DNA from: Zygnema cylindricum
Taxonomy: Eukaryota > Streptophyta > Zygnematophyceae > Zygnematales > Zygnemataceae
Direction of reading: 5' to 3'
NCBI GenBank assembly: GCA_037447655.1
Contig: JBBHKE010000800.1
Location: forward strand, 64,001 to 128,000
DNA length: 64,000 bases
The notes beneath the pieces are model-generated. The model was given only the letters and a program-made list of their open reading frames with translations. It was not told where the DNA came from and did no database searches. Every line of letters starts with the position of its first letter. The first letter of the stretch is position 1. Below are positions 1 through 14,400 of this stretch, piece after piece. Both the position numbers and the translations under genes were made by a program.

Positions 1-403
1 CCCTTACATACATGAGAGCAACTACGAACTGTTGACACATTGCATCCCCTGATGAAGCTGAAATTTGTCTAACACAAGCGGCGTCCAAAGCAGCAGTGGT
101 AATCTCTAAACCCAACATTGTTGAAATTGTCTTTGAGAGTAAAATTATCAGGCAGGTCTAGAAACCTGGTACAGAAGAGACAATTGAGTGAAAACAGGGA
201 CACTTGTGGCAAAACTTTTGTGAGTTCATGAAATCCAAAACTTCATCCTGCAGTTTGGCATGCTGGTGACTAATAAAACCGCGAACAGGTGAATTCCTCT
301 ATTGAAGAGAAGCACTTTCCTTGAGGGAAAACATGAGAAATTGAACTAAAACACTCATAACTTGCTCCCTTGTAATGTCCTCGAGCAAGAAACCTCCCCA
401 TCA

Positions 404-1931
<1,528 letters not shown>

Positions 1932-2695
1932 GGCTGTGAACTAGACAGCCGAAAGAAAAACTTCCTGACAGCCGCCGGAACCTTTTACAATCTGTCTCCC
2001 TTCCCTTTACCTTTTCAGCTGCGTACTACAGTACTCTTCCTTCCTGCACCAGTATTAAATAAGGTTAGAAAACGTATTACGCTATGTTTATGTACACTAG
2101 AACAGGGGAACTTTATATTCTGAAGAGTACTTCTTATAATTTATCCATATATTGGCAAGGAAAGTAAACACTAACGAAAGTTTGCTTTCGTTAGCAGTAT
2201 CTGTAGGATCTAAACAGTACTGTGCAGAATGTAAAATTCAGCTGTTTTAATAAAGCAGATAAATTGCATGGTACTCTTTTCTAAACGTTATAAAAATGTC
2301 TGAGGTGTCCAATACTTCGTACGGAAGCAACCTTTAATGCATCGATGATTTATCCCATCAGTGGAATGGTTAAGCATCCGGACACTTGAATACGGTATTC
2401 AATCCTTTGCATCCCCTTATCCACGTAGCATTAAATCATAATAGAGTTGACAATTCTATTTACAGCTGGTTGAAAATTACAACTATTAGTATTATATTTT
2501 TAGTACGCACTATATTATATTTGACTTCCTTCGTAGAACCGCCATACGAAAGCCACTGCATTTCACTAAATAAAAAAACCAGAAATGATACAACAGTCGT
2601 CTGGTCAAATTGGATTTGTTTCTGCAATTTTATTTTTTCACTCGAAGCAGCTCTCCTCAGAAAGTGGAAAAAAAAGGAAAAAGAAAACGCATGCC
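1932..2695. other. Divergent intergenic/promoter region
   Basis: This AT-rich interval separates the start codons of threonine synthase (minus) and the reductase (plus), so it must hold both 5' UTRs and promoters. I saw no convincing TATA box, repeat or further coding signal. Confidence 0.5.
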
Positions 2696-5600
2696 ATGGC
2701 GGTCACTGGTCGCCCCATCCGATGTCTCACACACCGTTTATTCCAGATGCCTTTCATTGGTAATACGTCAGTCTATCGAACGTATTTTTCACGATTATAT
2801 CTATCCAATGGTCATCCTTCAGCAAGTATGAATGTTTTAGAGCGGTTTGGAATCTGCAGAGCTCTTCATTTTTGTGTCGTTGGAAGTGGCCCTGCTGGAT
2901 TCTACACTGCAGAACAGGTGAGAAGAGGAACTATATCTCCTTTTGTGCACTATGAAGGTCTTGTCAATGCCATGGTATCTACGTGTTTATAAGCCTCACT
3001 GGTTTATGACTACAGTAGTTTTTAGAGTTCACTCTAGTTCTTAGAGTTTAATCTAATTCATTTCTTTCGTTTTCAGATCAAAGTACATTACAATATACAT
3101 TGTACTTTGAATTGTAAAGTTCAGCAGTGGTACATCGCCCAACACTAATAGAGTCATTGAATAATTAACGTTAGCATCATTAGAATCAGCGACATTAAAA
3201 GATACTTTGCCACGTGGCGCATTATTTGCTGCTTAACTAAGTAGTGTTATTAACACTAATTTATGATTTTTGGTTTGAAAAACACTCACTTGAATTAGAA
3301 TGATTAACTCTAATAGCGATAGGCAGTGTGCCTCATGTGATGGTGTTTGCTACGCATAGTGGCATTAGTGGACCCTAGGACCCTTCTCTTCCCTTCCGCT
3401 CCCTTCCCTTCCCTTCCCTTTCCTTTTTTTTTTTCTGCATTGAAGGTCATACTTTGTTTACCTGCTGGATGCAGCAATGCAGGGGCCTATCAGCTTCTTT
3501 TCGTACCCCTTTGTGTTCAAATTTTCATTTTTAGTAAAGAAAATTTCAGTGGTGCAAACCCGTCTTAGGAAACTAAAGTTAGGGCCTTCGCTTTGCATTG
3601 GTAAACCTGATGCTTGGTCCGCTCCTCTTTCACCACAAACTATGTCATGAAATCTTATGCCGGATTCTTGTGACTTTCCTGCCATCACTTTCTCAAATTT
3701 CAGCTCTTGAAGCGGAACAAAGACGTTCAAGTGGATATTATCGACCGTCTACCAACCCCCTTTGGGCTTGTGAGGTCCGGTGTTGCACCAGACCATCCTG
3801 AAACAAAGGTCAGTTGCTAGGTCAGTTGCTTTGCCGGTTGTTCTTTGCCGTTGTATATGAAGCGGATTGAACCACCTACCTCAGAGTTTGAAAATCAAGA
3901 TGTTGAGTATTAAACACAGAAAAAAAAAAAAACAATTGAGTGTTCTTTCTGTTCTTACATTATCTTGTACAATTCCGATCAGGAACATGAAATGAAAATA
4001 CAGTGTCCAAAGTGAACTGAACTGCGAATGTATAGTTAAAATGAATAGAACCAGAGCTATTCAGTTGGTGGCTTTCCGTGTTATTTGAACATTGTACTTG
4101 AAATGTAGTTGTTGGAATTAGTCATTAATTTCTGGATCACAAGTTGGCATTAAAAAGTTGAGTATACAAGTTTTGTAAATTCAAAGGCTTCATTTACGGT
4201 TGCTTTGAACCACATGTCGAAGTATTGATTTTGAAGGAAATGCCATTATTTCACAACGACTATTGCTGGTTGATGGTGCAGTGTTTCTAGTTTTCTTTCT
4301 ATGTTTGGATTTTTTTTGGTACAGCTGATAGTTATGAGGTTGACCAGTCGCGTGTGTATTGATGAGTCACAGAATGTCATCAACCAGTTTACGCGTGTGC
4401 TTTCATCTGCAAGATGTGCCTTCATAGGCAATGTAAAGCTTGGAAGAGACATTTCTCTGGATGAGTTGAGGGCACAATATCATGCGGTGAGTTGCTGTCT
4501 TCTTCCTCTGGCATACTTTTTGCATTCTGATTCTTGTAAGCAGAAAGGTTGAGTATAGAATGTATATTCACTCTAAATTTGTTAAATTATTTTCATCTTT
4601 CTCACACATGATGCACAATTTGTGGGGTTTACTCTCATTCAGGCATCAACATCAGAATCCGGGTGTAGGGGTCTCATGCATTTATATGCATATGATCCAA
4701 CCCAGTGCATCTTATGCAGAATGTATTTTGGGGTCAGACTTTGCCCTGCTTTTTTTACAGCCGTAAATATTTCAGCGTGACTTGAAGCTTGTTGTATGCA
4801 TTCAATGCTTGCCTTACTATTATCAATTCTTGTCGGGCTGTCTTTCTCAGGTAGTCCTGGCTTATGGCGCAGAGAGTGATCGCAAGCTGGGCATTCCTGG
4901 GGAGGTATACTGGTGCAATTTGGGATGCCATCTTTACCGGCTGCTGTAAAATCTCAATTTGTCAACTTGTCAACTTGTCATTTTGTCAGGACTGTCATTT
5001 TTTGTAGCTGTGAATTTGCTTGGAGTCTCCTAATTTATTTTCAATTTAACCGGATATTTTTGCGACTCCATATTTATCACTTGCCTTCCACTTTCACCTC
5101 CATTCCTGTCACATATAACGTGACCTTCGCAGGTCCAGGACTTATGCTTCCTGATGATTATCCCCATGTGGTCTTGCACTGGTGGGGTGCCCATCTGCAG
5201 AAAATGATGAAATCCGTGAATTATAGCTGCTCTGGCTGGACCGCAGGAGAGTAAGGGTGTTTTTGCCGCTCGGGAAGTTGTTTGGTGGTACAATGGGCAT
5301 CCCGAGTATGCCAGCCTCCCAATTGACTTAACATCAACGGATACTGCTGTTATTCTTGGCCAGGTTGGTTTCTAACATTCAAAAAGTTTGTGGTGAGTAC
5401 ACCGTGTTTCGTTATTAGCCTTAGTAACACTAATTGTTTTTCTATTAACGTTAATTTGGTAAGCGGCTGAAAATAGTCCGCGTCGCTTGGACCTAACTTT
5501 GGATTAATAACACTACAATAAACCCACGGTTCAGTACTCCCACGGCAGTATGTTGTCCCATAGTATGAGTAACATTTTTTGTCAGATGGGTTACCACAGG

Positions 5601-8600
5601 GGAATAATAGGGGAGTAACAGGGGAGGCTGTCAGAAATTGTGGATTATAGCTTCTTGAACCCACAATTTAGCTTGTGGGCTTGTGGTATATGTTCACATT
5701 GCAAGACTTCAGGAAAGTTGTCTGATGGATTATGCTTTTGTTTTGCTGTGTATATCGTGAAGTTGTTATTATGATTGGTGGTTGATAGTAACTGTTATTG
5801 ATTGTTTAAAAGCACGATTAATTGCCGGAAGCCCACGATAGTGAATATTAACAAGAAAATTCTCAGAGGAGCCGCATCAGAATTTCATTGATGGATTATG
5901 ACTTCTTGTCATTGTCTGGATGGCTGGATGGCTGATAGTGTTTTGTCTTTCGAATACCAAAGTATTTTTGAGCCTTTATTTTGTGGATTGTCCCTTTCGT
6001 TAACTACTTGGTCGGTTAGTTTCCAGGGCATCTTACATATTGGCCATCTGTATTATCCACAACTAGCAATGGCATGTCCTACCACAACCAAACATCAGAG
6101 AGCAGAGAAACGTTTTTCAACTTACAAAACTGTTCAGTCCTGTGCTGCTAATACGGCCAATGTCACTGCAAGTGGATCTATTTTTTGCTCAAGTTAACAG
6201 GACTTTGATCCATGCCTTTGTGTGATAAATCCTCGATTCCTATCATCAGGTCCGACTGTCTTTATAAAGACTGCCAGGGAAAGTCAGTGCGGAAAAATAA
6301 AACATGTTCCATTTCTCTCAAATATGCAGGGGAACGTGGCGCTTGATATTGCCCGTATATTACTCAGAAATCTGGAGGAGCTTGCAGCAACAGATATTGC
6401 TTCTCATGCCTTGACTGCTCTTCATCACAGCACTATCAGGTCCAATCCTAAATCACTTATTTGGTTTTCACTCTGAACAATTGACCATCGCCGTTGAGGG
6501 CAAAAAATGCCATTGCTCGAGTAAGTGAGGACGTGATGCTAGCGGTAGCACTATATGAACGAGAAAATGGGCTTGAATTAAAACCTATTGAATGTCGGAC
6601 GTGTTCTTTTGCTGGTTTAACAGACGAGTTCTTGTCGTGGGAAGGAGAGGTCCAGCTCAGGCTGCATGTACTGCTAAGGAGTTGCGCGAAATTCTAGGTG
6701 TGGCTCTGACAAATTTATGTGGCGGGCTTGACAAATTGCATGAAGGGAGGGTTTTCATTTGGGCTAGGCGTTGTTTTTGTTTCTTAGGAGAGTGTTGGTT
6801 TATCGGAACAGGTGAAGTTATCATTCCAAGAAGATTGTGTTTACTCTTACAATGCGAGAAAGGTTCCACTACCTTCTCCACTATATGCAGATATTGGAAG
6901 GTTTAGTAAGCTTGTCAACCTTACAACCTGATAGTTGGGAGTTTAAACTTCTCCAGCATTTATGCTTACCATTTTGGAAAAAAAAAAAAACTTATGAGAA
7001 CCCAGTTAGGGGACCCCTTTAGTATTTTTAACAATTTTTGCCTCTTAAATTTGATTACGTGCCGAAAAAAATATTGAATATCTTTCGGATGAGTTACCGT
7101 TTCTTGCCGACTCGTCTTTGTACTTAATAGAGAAATTCGTTCTTCCAACTTTTTCTGCAAGAGTATCCACAGCTTCAGAGATAACCTAACATTAATTGAG
7201 ATAACGTTTTTATGAGTGGTCTAGCTGAACATTTGTGAATGAAACGCTTTCTCTATAGGTGTCTCGCTCACCTCAAAGCAGATAAGCTTTTGATGAGTGT
7301 TCTTGGGCCATTTTTCAGGGTTAAAGGGTGTGTCTGTCCGTGTACAAGAGGACAGCATGAAAGTTACTGCTGCTGATGAGGTGTGTTTTTTGAGGAAAGC
7401 CCTCACTATGACATAGGAAGTGATGATGTAATGATAAGTGATGATATAATGTAATAATGATTAATAATAAGTGATGGCATGATAATAAGTGATAATTGAT
7501 GATATAGTAAGGGATGATATAATAATCTGGAAGCTGTAAGCTTTTGCAGGCACAGCTAGAAGCTGGTACATATATCAGATGATGATCGTGAATCCATTAC
7601 GTATATATGGTATATATGGTATATATGGTATAAATATGATATGATATAATATAGTGTAATATTTTATATGATTGATCTATGTTATTATTATTATTATGTA
7701 ATGTATATAATGGATTCTCGATCATCATCTGGGCAGGTCTTTTTGGATTTTATTTTATAGGTCACGTATCTTGCGGAATATGAACTCAAATGTCGCCACT
7801 TGACACTGGCATGCATTTTAAAACATGGCAGGAAGAAATGAAGAAAAGTCGGAGCCACAAACGGGTATATGATCTTCTTTTGAAGGCGGCAAAAGATTCG
7901 TCAAGCACTTCCAGTGCAAGCGAGCGTGAGATAGAATTTATTTTTTTCCGTTCCCCTGTGGAAATTCTATCTAAATGCAGTATTAATGGAGGGCACAAAA
8001 CTCTAAAAGGGGTCCGCCTTGAGAAAACTCGGTTGGAAGGTGAGAGCCGCTGACTAGAAAGGTACAAGAAAGCAAGGGTTTACGTGAATCGCGGAGAAAG
8101 TGTTTCTGTTTTTCACTTAGTTTTCTGACTCTTCTACACCTATTTTAAATGTAGTTTTGCAATTTAGTAAATGGCTGAGGTAGGGGATACCTGTGCAGCT
8201 AGACCTGGTGGACCACAGCGAGCTTTAGGCCTCGGCGAGTATGTAGACCTCCCTTGTGGGTGAGCATTTTTTTCATGTCTTCACAGTTTACTGCTACACT
8301 GTGGATCATTCATGTTTTTTTCGCCACTTAAATCAACTTTTTCCCCTGCACACTTGTCGGATTTTTAATTTGATGGTTCCGACTAAAAGGTAAAATTCTT
8401 ACCTGTCGATTGGCGGTCCCCAAACAAAAATCAGAAATGTGTGCATGGAAAAAAGTTGATTTAAGTGGCGAATAAAACCACAGGGTGGCCCTGTCACCCT
8501 GTGGGCCCAGGGTGACTGGGCGTTATCTATCTGGCAACTCTGAAGTGAATTTTACATCAGTGGTTTATTTTTCACATGCAGCAAAGTGCAAAGGATAAAT

Positions 8601-10051
8601 TTCTCACTTTTTGCTGCACCGATGAAATCAAAGTGTGACGGAGATGAGTAAAAAAAGCAAAATGAGATTTGCGTGTTTAAAAGCTGCATATTTCTTGGTG
8701 TAAGAAACCCGTGAACTTATTTTGGCTCTATTATTGGCTTGGTCCTCCTATAGGCTCCTTTTGCGAAGCATTGGATACAAATCAATTCCTGTGGAGGGTC
8801 TCCCTTTTGACCAATTCAGGGGTAAGCAGTTGCCTATATCGGCTGGTAAAGGGAAGATCACTAAGAGAATATTGCTCAAAATATAAATTATATTAGTAAT
8901 CTTACGGTTTTTCCAGACAAAAGTTGCAGCTTACTCACATTACTCACATTACTCACATTACTCACATTACTCACATTACTCGAAGAAGCATAGTGAGTAA
9001 ATATGTTTCATAAGTTTTTTACCTGGTTAAAACTCCAAGGATTCTTCAGTCATAGGGTAATTACCCGATAGCCTCATGTTGAGAGTGATTCGTACAGTTT
9101 TGTTAGGAATCGTGCGTACAATTTACTCGGATTGTACGGATTGTACAATTTACTCTCAAAATGAGGGTAACACTTTGATAGTGTAATAACCCTATCAGTT
9201 AAGAGGAGTCAGGGTTAATGTTTTTGGTTGAATGTGTTAATGTGGTGTCACAGGAGTGGTACCAAATGAAGGAGGTCGAGTTTTAAAAGAAGCAACTTTA
9301 CTGGACACAGAGAAATCATCGATAGAGAAGGGACTTTATGTTGTGGGTTGGCTGAAGCGTGGACCAACAGGAATAATCGGTACAAACCTTATAGATGCTG
9401 ATGAGACTGTGAGTACCCTGCGAACTCCATCCATGATGAAGGAATAATGCTAAACTCATGCCCGTTTTTTCTGGGGTAAAGAATTCTTCAGTTTCGTGCA
9501 TTAACAGCAACACAAAACTATTGAGGATGGTCCAATCCCCGATATCGGAACCATGTATTTTTTATATGGCCGGTAAATTTTTTTAGAATGTGCTCTGGAT
9601 CACTGGCGAGGCAATCCACAGCTATGTTGTATGTAAAGTTTTCTTTTTTTTTCTTCCTTTCTTCAGTGAAGACTTGTGGTCATATGGTGCGCATCAAGAG
9701 CCTCAACCAGAGTGGCTGTCTTGATACGTATAGTATCCATCACCTGCCGTCAGGAATAGGTCATGGAATTGGTCTTATGTTTTTTCTTCATGACACCTCT
9801 TGTCTCTTTGCTTTCAGGTCAACGCCATCCTTCAAGATGTCGAACAGGACGTACTACCAGAACCCAGCCCCAGTTGTAAAGGGTTAGAGACGTTGTTGCG
9901 CGAGAGAAACATCCCCTCAGTATCTTTTGACGAATGGCAGAAGATTGACATGGAGGAGGTTCATAGAGGTTTACTTAAAGGCAAGCCACGGGAAAAGATT
10001 GTGTCGGTATGCGACATGTTGACTGTGGTGGGCAAACAACCTGCGACGTGA
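2696..10051 (+). CDS. MFDR: NADPH:adrenodoxin (ferredoxin) oxidoreductase, mitochondrial, 13 exons
   Basis: FAD enzyme that passes electrons from NADPH to mitochondrial ferredoxin (adrenodoxin), which feeds Fe-S cluster and, in plants, biotin synthesis. Exons: 2696-2917, 3704-3808, 4373-4486, 4851-4904, 5247-5363, 6330-6439, 6624-6697, 7319-7380, 7832-8039, 8184-8259, 8754-8821, 9254-9408 and 9818-10051. All phases join, giving 532 residues, close to plant homologues. A basic N-terminus of about 55 residues suggests mitochondrial import. The FAD motif [10 protein letters not shown] is at 61-70. Then come [25 protein letters not shown], the NADPH-fold signature [14 protein letters not shown] at about 203-216, [61 protein letters not shown] and the C-terminal KPREKI. 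The ATG at 2696 follows an in-frame upstream ORF with poor context and is the best start. The acceptor of exon 9 (7832) was chosen because earlier ones run into stops; this is the least certain junction. Confidence 0.95.
3133..3328. repeat. Degenerate TA-type MITE in reductase intron 1
   Basis: The ends read as inverted copies of the window's CACCGCCAATCG...CTATTAGAG family: the left end is CATCGCCC followed by CACTAATAGAG, and the right end is CTCTAATAGCGATAGGCAGTG. Both ends have decayed, so this is an old, non-coding insertion lying wholly within the intron. Confidence 0.6.
7577..7730. repeat. Small hairpin element with 23-bp inverted ends, reductase intron 8
   Basis: A 23-bp sequence at 7577-7599 (AGATGATGATCGTGAATCC...) returns inverted at 7708-7730 with one mismatch. 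The interior is AT-rich with TATATGG repeats. Just upstream (7410-7530) lies degenerate TGATGATATAAT simple sequence. A MITE is likely, but no target duplication is clear. Confidence 0.6.
8321..8470. repeat. Inverted-repeat MITE, reductase intron 10
   Basis: TCGCCACTTAAATCAACTTT at the left returns inverted at the right (AAAGTTGATTTAAGTGGCG), followed inward by matching TGCACAC/GTGTGCA blocks. The same arms occur inside the element at 52109-52325 and near 29160-29210, so this is a dispersed non-autonomous family. Confidence 0.7.
8931..8981. repeat. 10-bp tandem repeat, five copies
   Basis: The unit TTACTCACAT is repeated five times without interruption in reductase intron 11, then ends in TTACTCGAAG. 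It is a minisatellite with no evident function. Confidence 0.95.
9053..9196. repeat. Degenerate inverted-repeat element, reductase intron 11
   Basis: TAGGGTAATTACCCGATAG...CCTCATGTTGAGAG at the left matches, inverted and with gaps, CTCTCAAAATGAGGGTAACAC...AACCCTATC at the right. The central part repeats CGGATTGTAC. It looks like an old foldback MITE. Confidence 0.45.
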
Positions 10052-11400
10052 CGTTATACAACTTTGATGTTATACATATCACATGCATCTGTATGGATGT
10101 TACATGTCAACATTGTAAAGTACATTATTGTGATGCATGTTTGTTCTTTTAGATGGCAAAACCAGAAAAAAAGTACCTTTAGTCACTTTCAGTCAAACAC
10201 TGCTGAAGAGACAAAAGAGTAGAAATGTGAGCTTGTAGCATGTATTCTTAACTTGGAGAAAAATCGAAACTATTTACTCTATGTTTACCTGATGGTAGAC
10301 TTTGAGAAGAAACAGAGCAATTTCCAGGGATATAAGCAATAGTTTCTTTGTTTCTTGATAATGCTTGATGTGTTCATTTTCTCCCTTTTGATTCAGCTGT
10401 CAATGCTGTTTTTGTTTTGTTTGGTGTTCTTGTATAATCGAAAACAGATAAACTTTCATGTGTACTTGTGAAATTTCTCTTTTCGTTTTTGTGATGCTGA
10501 AATCCCAAGAGTACTACGTTATTTTTTATTAACTGGTAAACTGGTGAATAGTTGTAAAGAACAAGACAAGATGACTTCAAACGCTAATGCTTGAAACACA
10601 AGCAGTACCTGTATTTACGATGACAGGAGAATGCAGGAAAATCACTTTACAAGTGAGTATCAGGCTAAAGGTGGGTAAAACGCAATCACGTGGGAAAAAT
10701 ATGCAGTGAAACCACTGACTATTAGTAACCATTATTTATGAACGACATGCTACAATTTTATACCAGCAAAATAGTGAACGTAAAGCAATTGTATCTAAAA
10801 GATTAGTAGAATCTGGTGAAAGCTGAGGACTAGGAACTTACTCAAATGACATGTTTTTACAATTTATTGAACAACAAACCACATAAACCTTTCTCCAGCC
10901 CTATCATTGTAGCCTGTCATTGCAGTCTAATCCAAGGTTGTCTTTGTAAACAATGAAAAAACTGAAAGCTACCAAAAATAGATGTCATAAAGCCTCCTGC
11001 GCAAACTGTCATGACCACCTGTCTCTGAGCTAAATAAAGACCAAGACACGAGACAGTAAAAGGAATCAGTAATGTTGTGCACTGTAGGACCACAATTTTA
11101 CGAGGTAAAAGCGTCGTGACACCAGAAGCAACAATCAGTCTTTGAAACAAAAGATTAATTAACAGGAAAACTTGGAACTCAATGTACCATCACCTCCACA
11201 AGCACCAAATATTTAAAAAGACCATACCATCCATATCCAATCCATGGAGAAGGAAATAAATGTGCATAGGTAATTCACGTTAAAATGATACATTCTCATC
11301 AAGGCCAAAATTAAAAATTCAACATGCCACTAAACTTCAAAAAGTGACTACCCACAAAACAAATCCCATCATAGAAAGCTTAATAACCTGTAAAAAAGTC
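10052..11400. other. Convergent intergenic region (3' UTRs)
   Basis: This interval lies between the reductase stop and the exonuclease stop, which face each other. It must contain both 3' UTRs and polyadenylation sites. I see no further gene or repeat here. Confidence 0.5.
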
Positions 11401-14400
11401 TTATACGCTAGCTTTGACTTTCTGAGATGAACTCTTACACCCACAGACGTGCATCTTTCCTGGGCGACCCTGGCCATCCTTTCCCTCCTGCTCATTGCTC
11501 ACTTTCTTGATTTTCTGCCCACTAGAAGATGGAGTTATCCCACTTTGTGAAGCTAATTTGTCATTTATACAATCATCCTCTACGTCACCTGAACCCAATG
11601 ACAGACCACCACTCTCCACAGAACGTTGCTCCACAGACTTGACAAACGATTCTTGGCCATTCACGCTGCAAACAGCCGCAAACTGTTCGAGGGCCCGATC
11701 AAATTGAGATCCCTGGTCCACAAAATATAACAACAGCCAGACGGTTGTGCATTGTGAGCACACAGTTTAAAACTGACAAAGACATACCTACCCGTAAAAA
11801 CAAGAAACAGTGAACTTGAGCATAAAGAAAGCTCGAACGAAGGAGAAACGATTGACATAAGACCAACAGGGCTGTAAAAAGAACCTCACCTCCCAATAAA
11901 GATGTCGACAAGCAGAGCACTGCCAGAATTCCGACACGTTCTCCAAAACGCAAAGAGGTAACGGCTGTGACAATGATGCGGCAGCACGAGCCTCTGAGGC
12001 AGACAGAGCAGTAGGGATGAAGACTCCATTGCAACGAATGCAGCGACTTAAAAGCTGCTCTTTCGAGATTTCCAAACAGAATGTCTTGATCACCTGCGGG
12101 TACAGTCAAATTGAATGGCAAAAATTAGGAATTGCCCTACCAAATTTCCAACAAAAGTACACCGCCGAGTTATTAGAGTTAAACTGTTTTCAAGTGGGAA
12201 GTTTTTCTCACCTCCTTGAGCTGCCTTTGCTTGTTAACATTGTTTACACGATACACCAGTTGACGTGATATTCGCCTACGAATAAATTTGATATCTCGTG
12301 TGAGCACCACACGTCCCTCCATCTCAGCCTGTTCTAACATCTGCCTGTTAAACAACCACCCAAATTACCCATTTTGTAAATTCATCCGTCAGGTTTTTCT
12401 ACTCTTTAATTGCCTGGCAACTCTGGCTGGCAGAAATGGAGGCTGCAAATCTACATTAAAAGCTCAATCAAAACATCTTTTTCTGAGGTTTTCAATTGCT
12501 AACAATGTAAAGATGGACCAACCAAAGATTGAAATACATGAATGCCTCCCATTTTACTCCCACCTCTGTCTCATTTTCAGGATAATAGCACCTAAAAAAA
12601 TAACTTCAAAGCCAACAAGAAAACATGCAGATTATCATACCTCGCATCAGTTATTTTCGAGCTACGAGATTCTGCATCGATCCCCACACAGCGAAGTTGC
12701 TTTGCTAACCCCCCAACCTGGATGACAAATGCACAGATTCTGACCAGAAACAATTATTGTCTGTTACTTCTAACCTAGGTCAAAGCAGTCTGAACTCTTC
12801 AATAACATGGCTAACACAACACCAGAATATTTGAGAGCTGTGAATGTCATGCAGACGATTCATTGCAGTTTCACTGGTATAGCAAGTTACGAAAGAAAAA
12901 AGCGACCATATATATTCTTTCACATTACCAGCAATCGTGAACTTAAATTATCATGCAATTTCAGATGACATCTCTTGATAGAAAAGGTTTTTCCACTCTT
13001 TTTTCTGCAAATTAACATCCCTGGTGGTAGTCCCAAGACAACAAACCTTCAGGCCCAACAACATGGACCTTTTAAGAAATTCCCGTTTACAGCACTCCCC
13101 TAATATTTTTATGAATTATAGTCAGTTCAGCAATCGAACAAATGTTAAGTAATTAAGATTTGTGACTATCACAACCAACAGAAAAATTGATCATGAACAA
13201 ACTTGACACAGCTCTCAAATTTGCAAGAAATTGAGTGTCATCATTTTCCAGATTTTGCTCTGTGATAAGCACAGCAGATTGTTAGCAATTGAAATTATTT
13301 ACAGCCCCTCAACTGTAGCTACAAATTAAACTTGAGATTTCAAACGTAGAAATTTTCCACAAAATTCAACGTTTGTATGTTGTCTAGAGTAAAATGATGA
13401 AAAACATAAATTGTAGGTCAAAGAAGTTTTTTAATATAGAATAATGTTCTTGTATTTCATCCAGACACAGATGAAACAGAAAGAAAATATAATAAAACTA
13501 AATAAGTGTAATAATAGCAGTTATTGGTTATTGGAAAGTGTTACTCAATATATGTACTGATTAGGAAGTGCACTAATCCTACTTTAATTGCCGCCACTTA
13601 ACCAAAATCTATTCATACATGCTAAATCTTACAGTGAAAACATAGGCCAAAAAAAGTGTTTAATTATATAAATGGGCTTAGATTTTTGGTGTATACTGGA
13701 AACAAAATTTGAATATGACAATTTACTTTTGTGTTGCGAGATTTGATTCGTCACTACAATACTGTTACTTTGGTGTTACTGTGGTTTTTGATCAGAGCAT
13801 TTTCTGAAACACCTTGGTAATCATTTGAAACGCTTTGGTAATCATTTGTTGCCGCTGTTAAGTCTAAACAGCTAATACTCTAAGCTCTTTAGAGCTCCTT
13901 GGCAATAAGATATCTTCTGGGGTTAGCGCAAGAATAAATTCTACAAGATTAGATGATAAATCACCTAATAACCAATTACATAAATTCAATATATAGTCAT
14001 TATGTTCCCTGTTAGATAATCACATTTAGTCAATAAGTTAAAATAGGACTAACCATATTATACATAAAAGTCTGGTCATCCATAATTTTTGATCGCCAAT
14101 CTTATAAATTTTGTTTAAATAATACACTGTTTCGCATAGACTTGCTGTAAGCATCCTGCTTCGTTTTATATCTTTGTGGGTATTTACATCTTCAGTGACA
14201 ATTGAAAGATCCCTTTTTATACTACTTGAAAGAAAAGTGGATGTATTTGTTATTACACCAAATTTTGTTGCCAAAATTGACAAACGTGCGCAGGAAAGAG
14301 ATTTTAACCGCGCTTTGAGAAGTTTAGATTTTAATTTCATACATGGGCATACATTGGCCCAAAACATGTTCGTTGTGCTAAATCCGCAGCCACAAGTTGA

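Noticed and set aside
8931-8981. CRISPR-like repeats
   Set aside because: Direct 10-bp tandem units without spacers in a eukaryotic intron.
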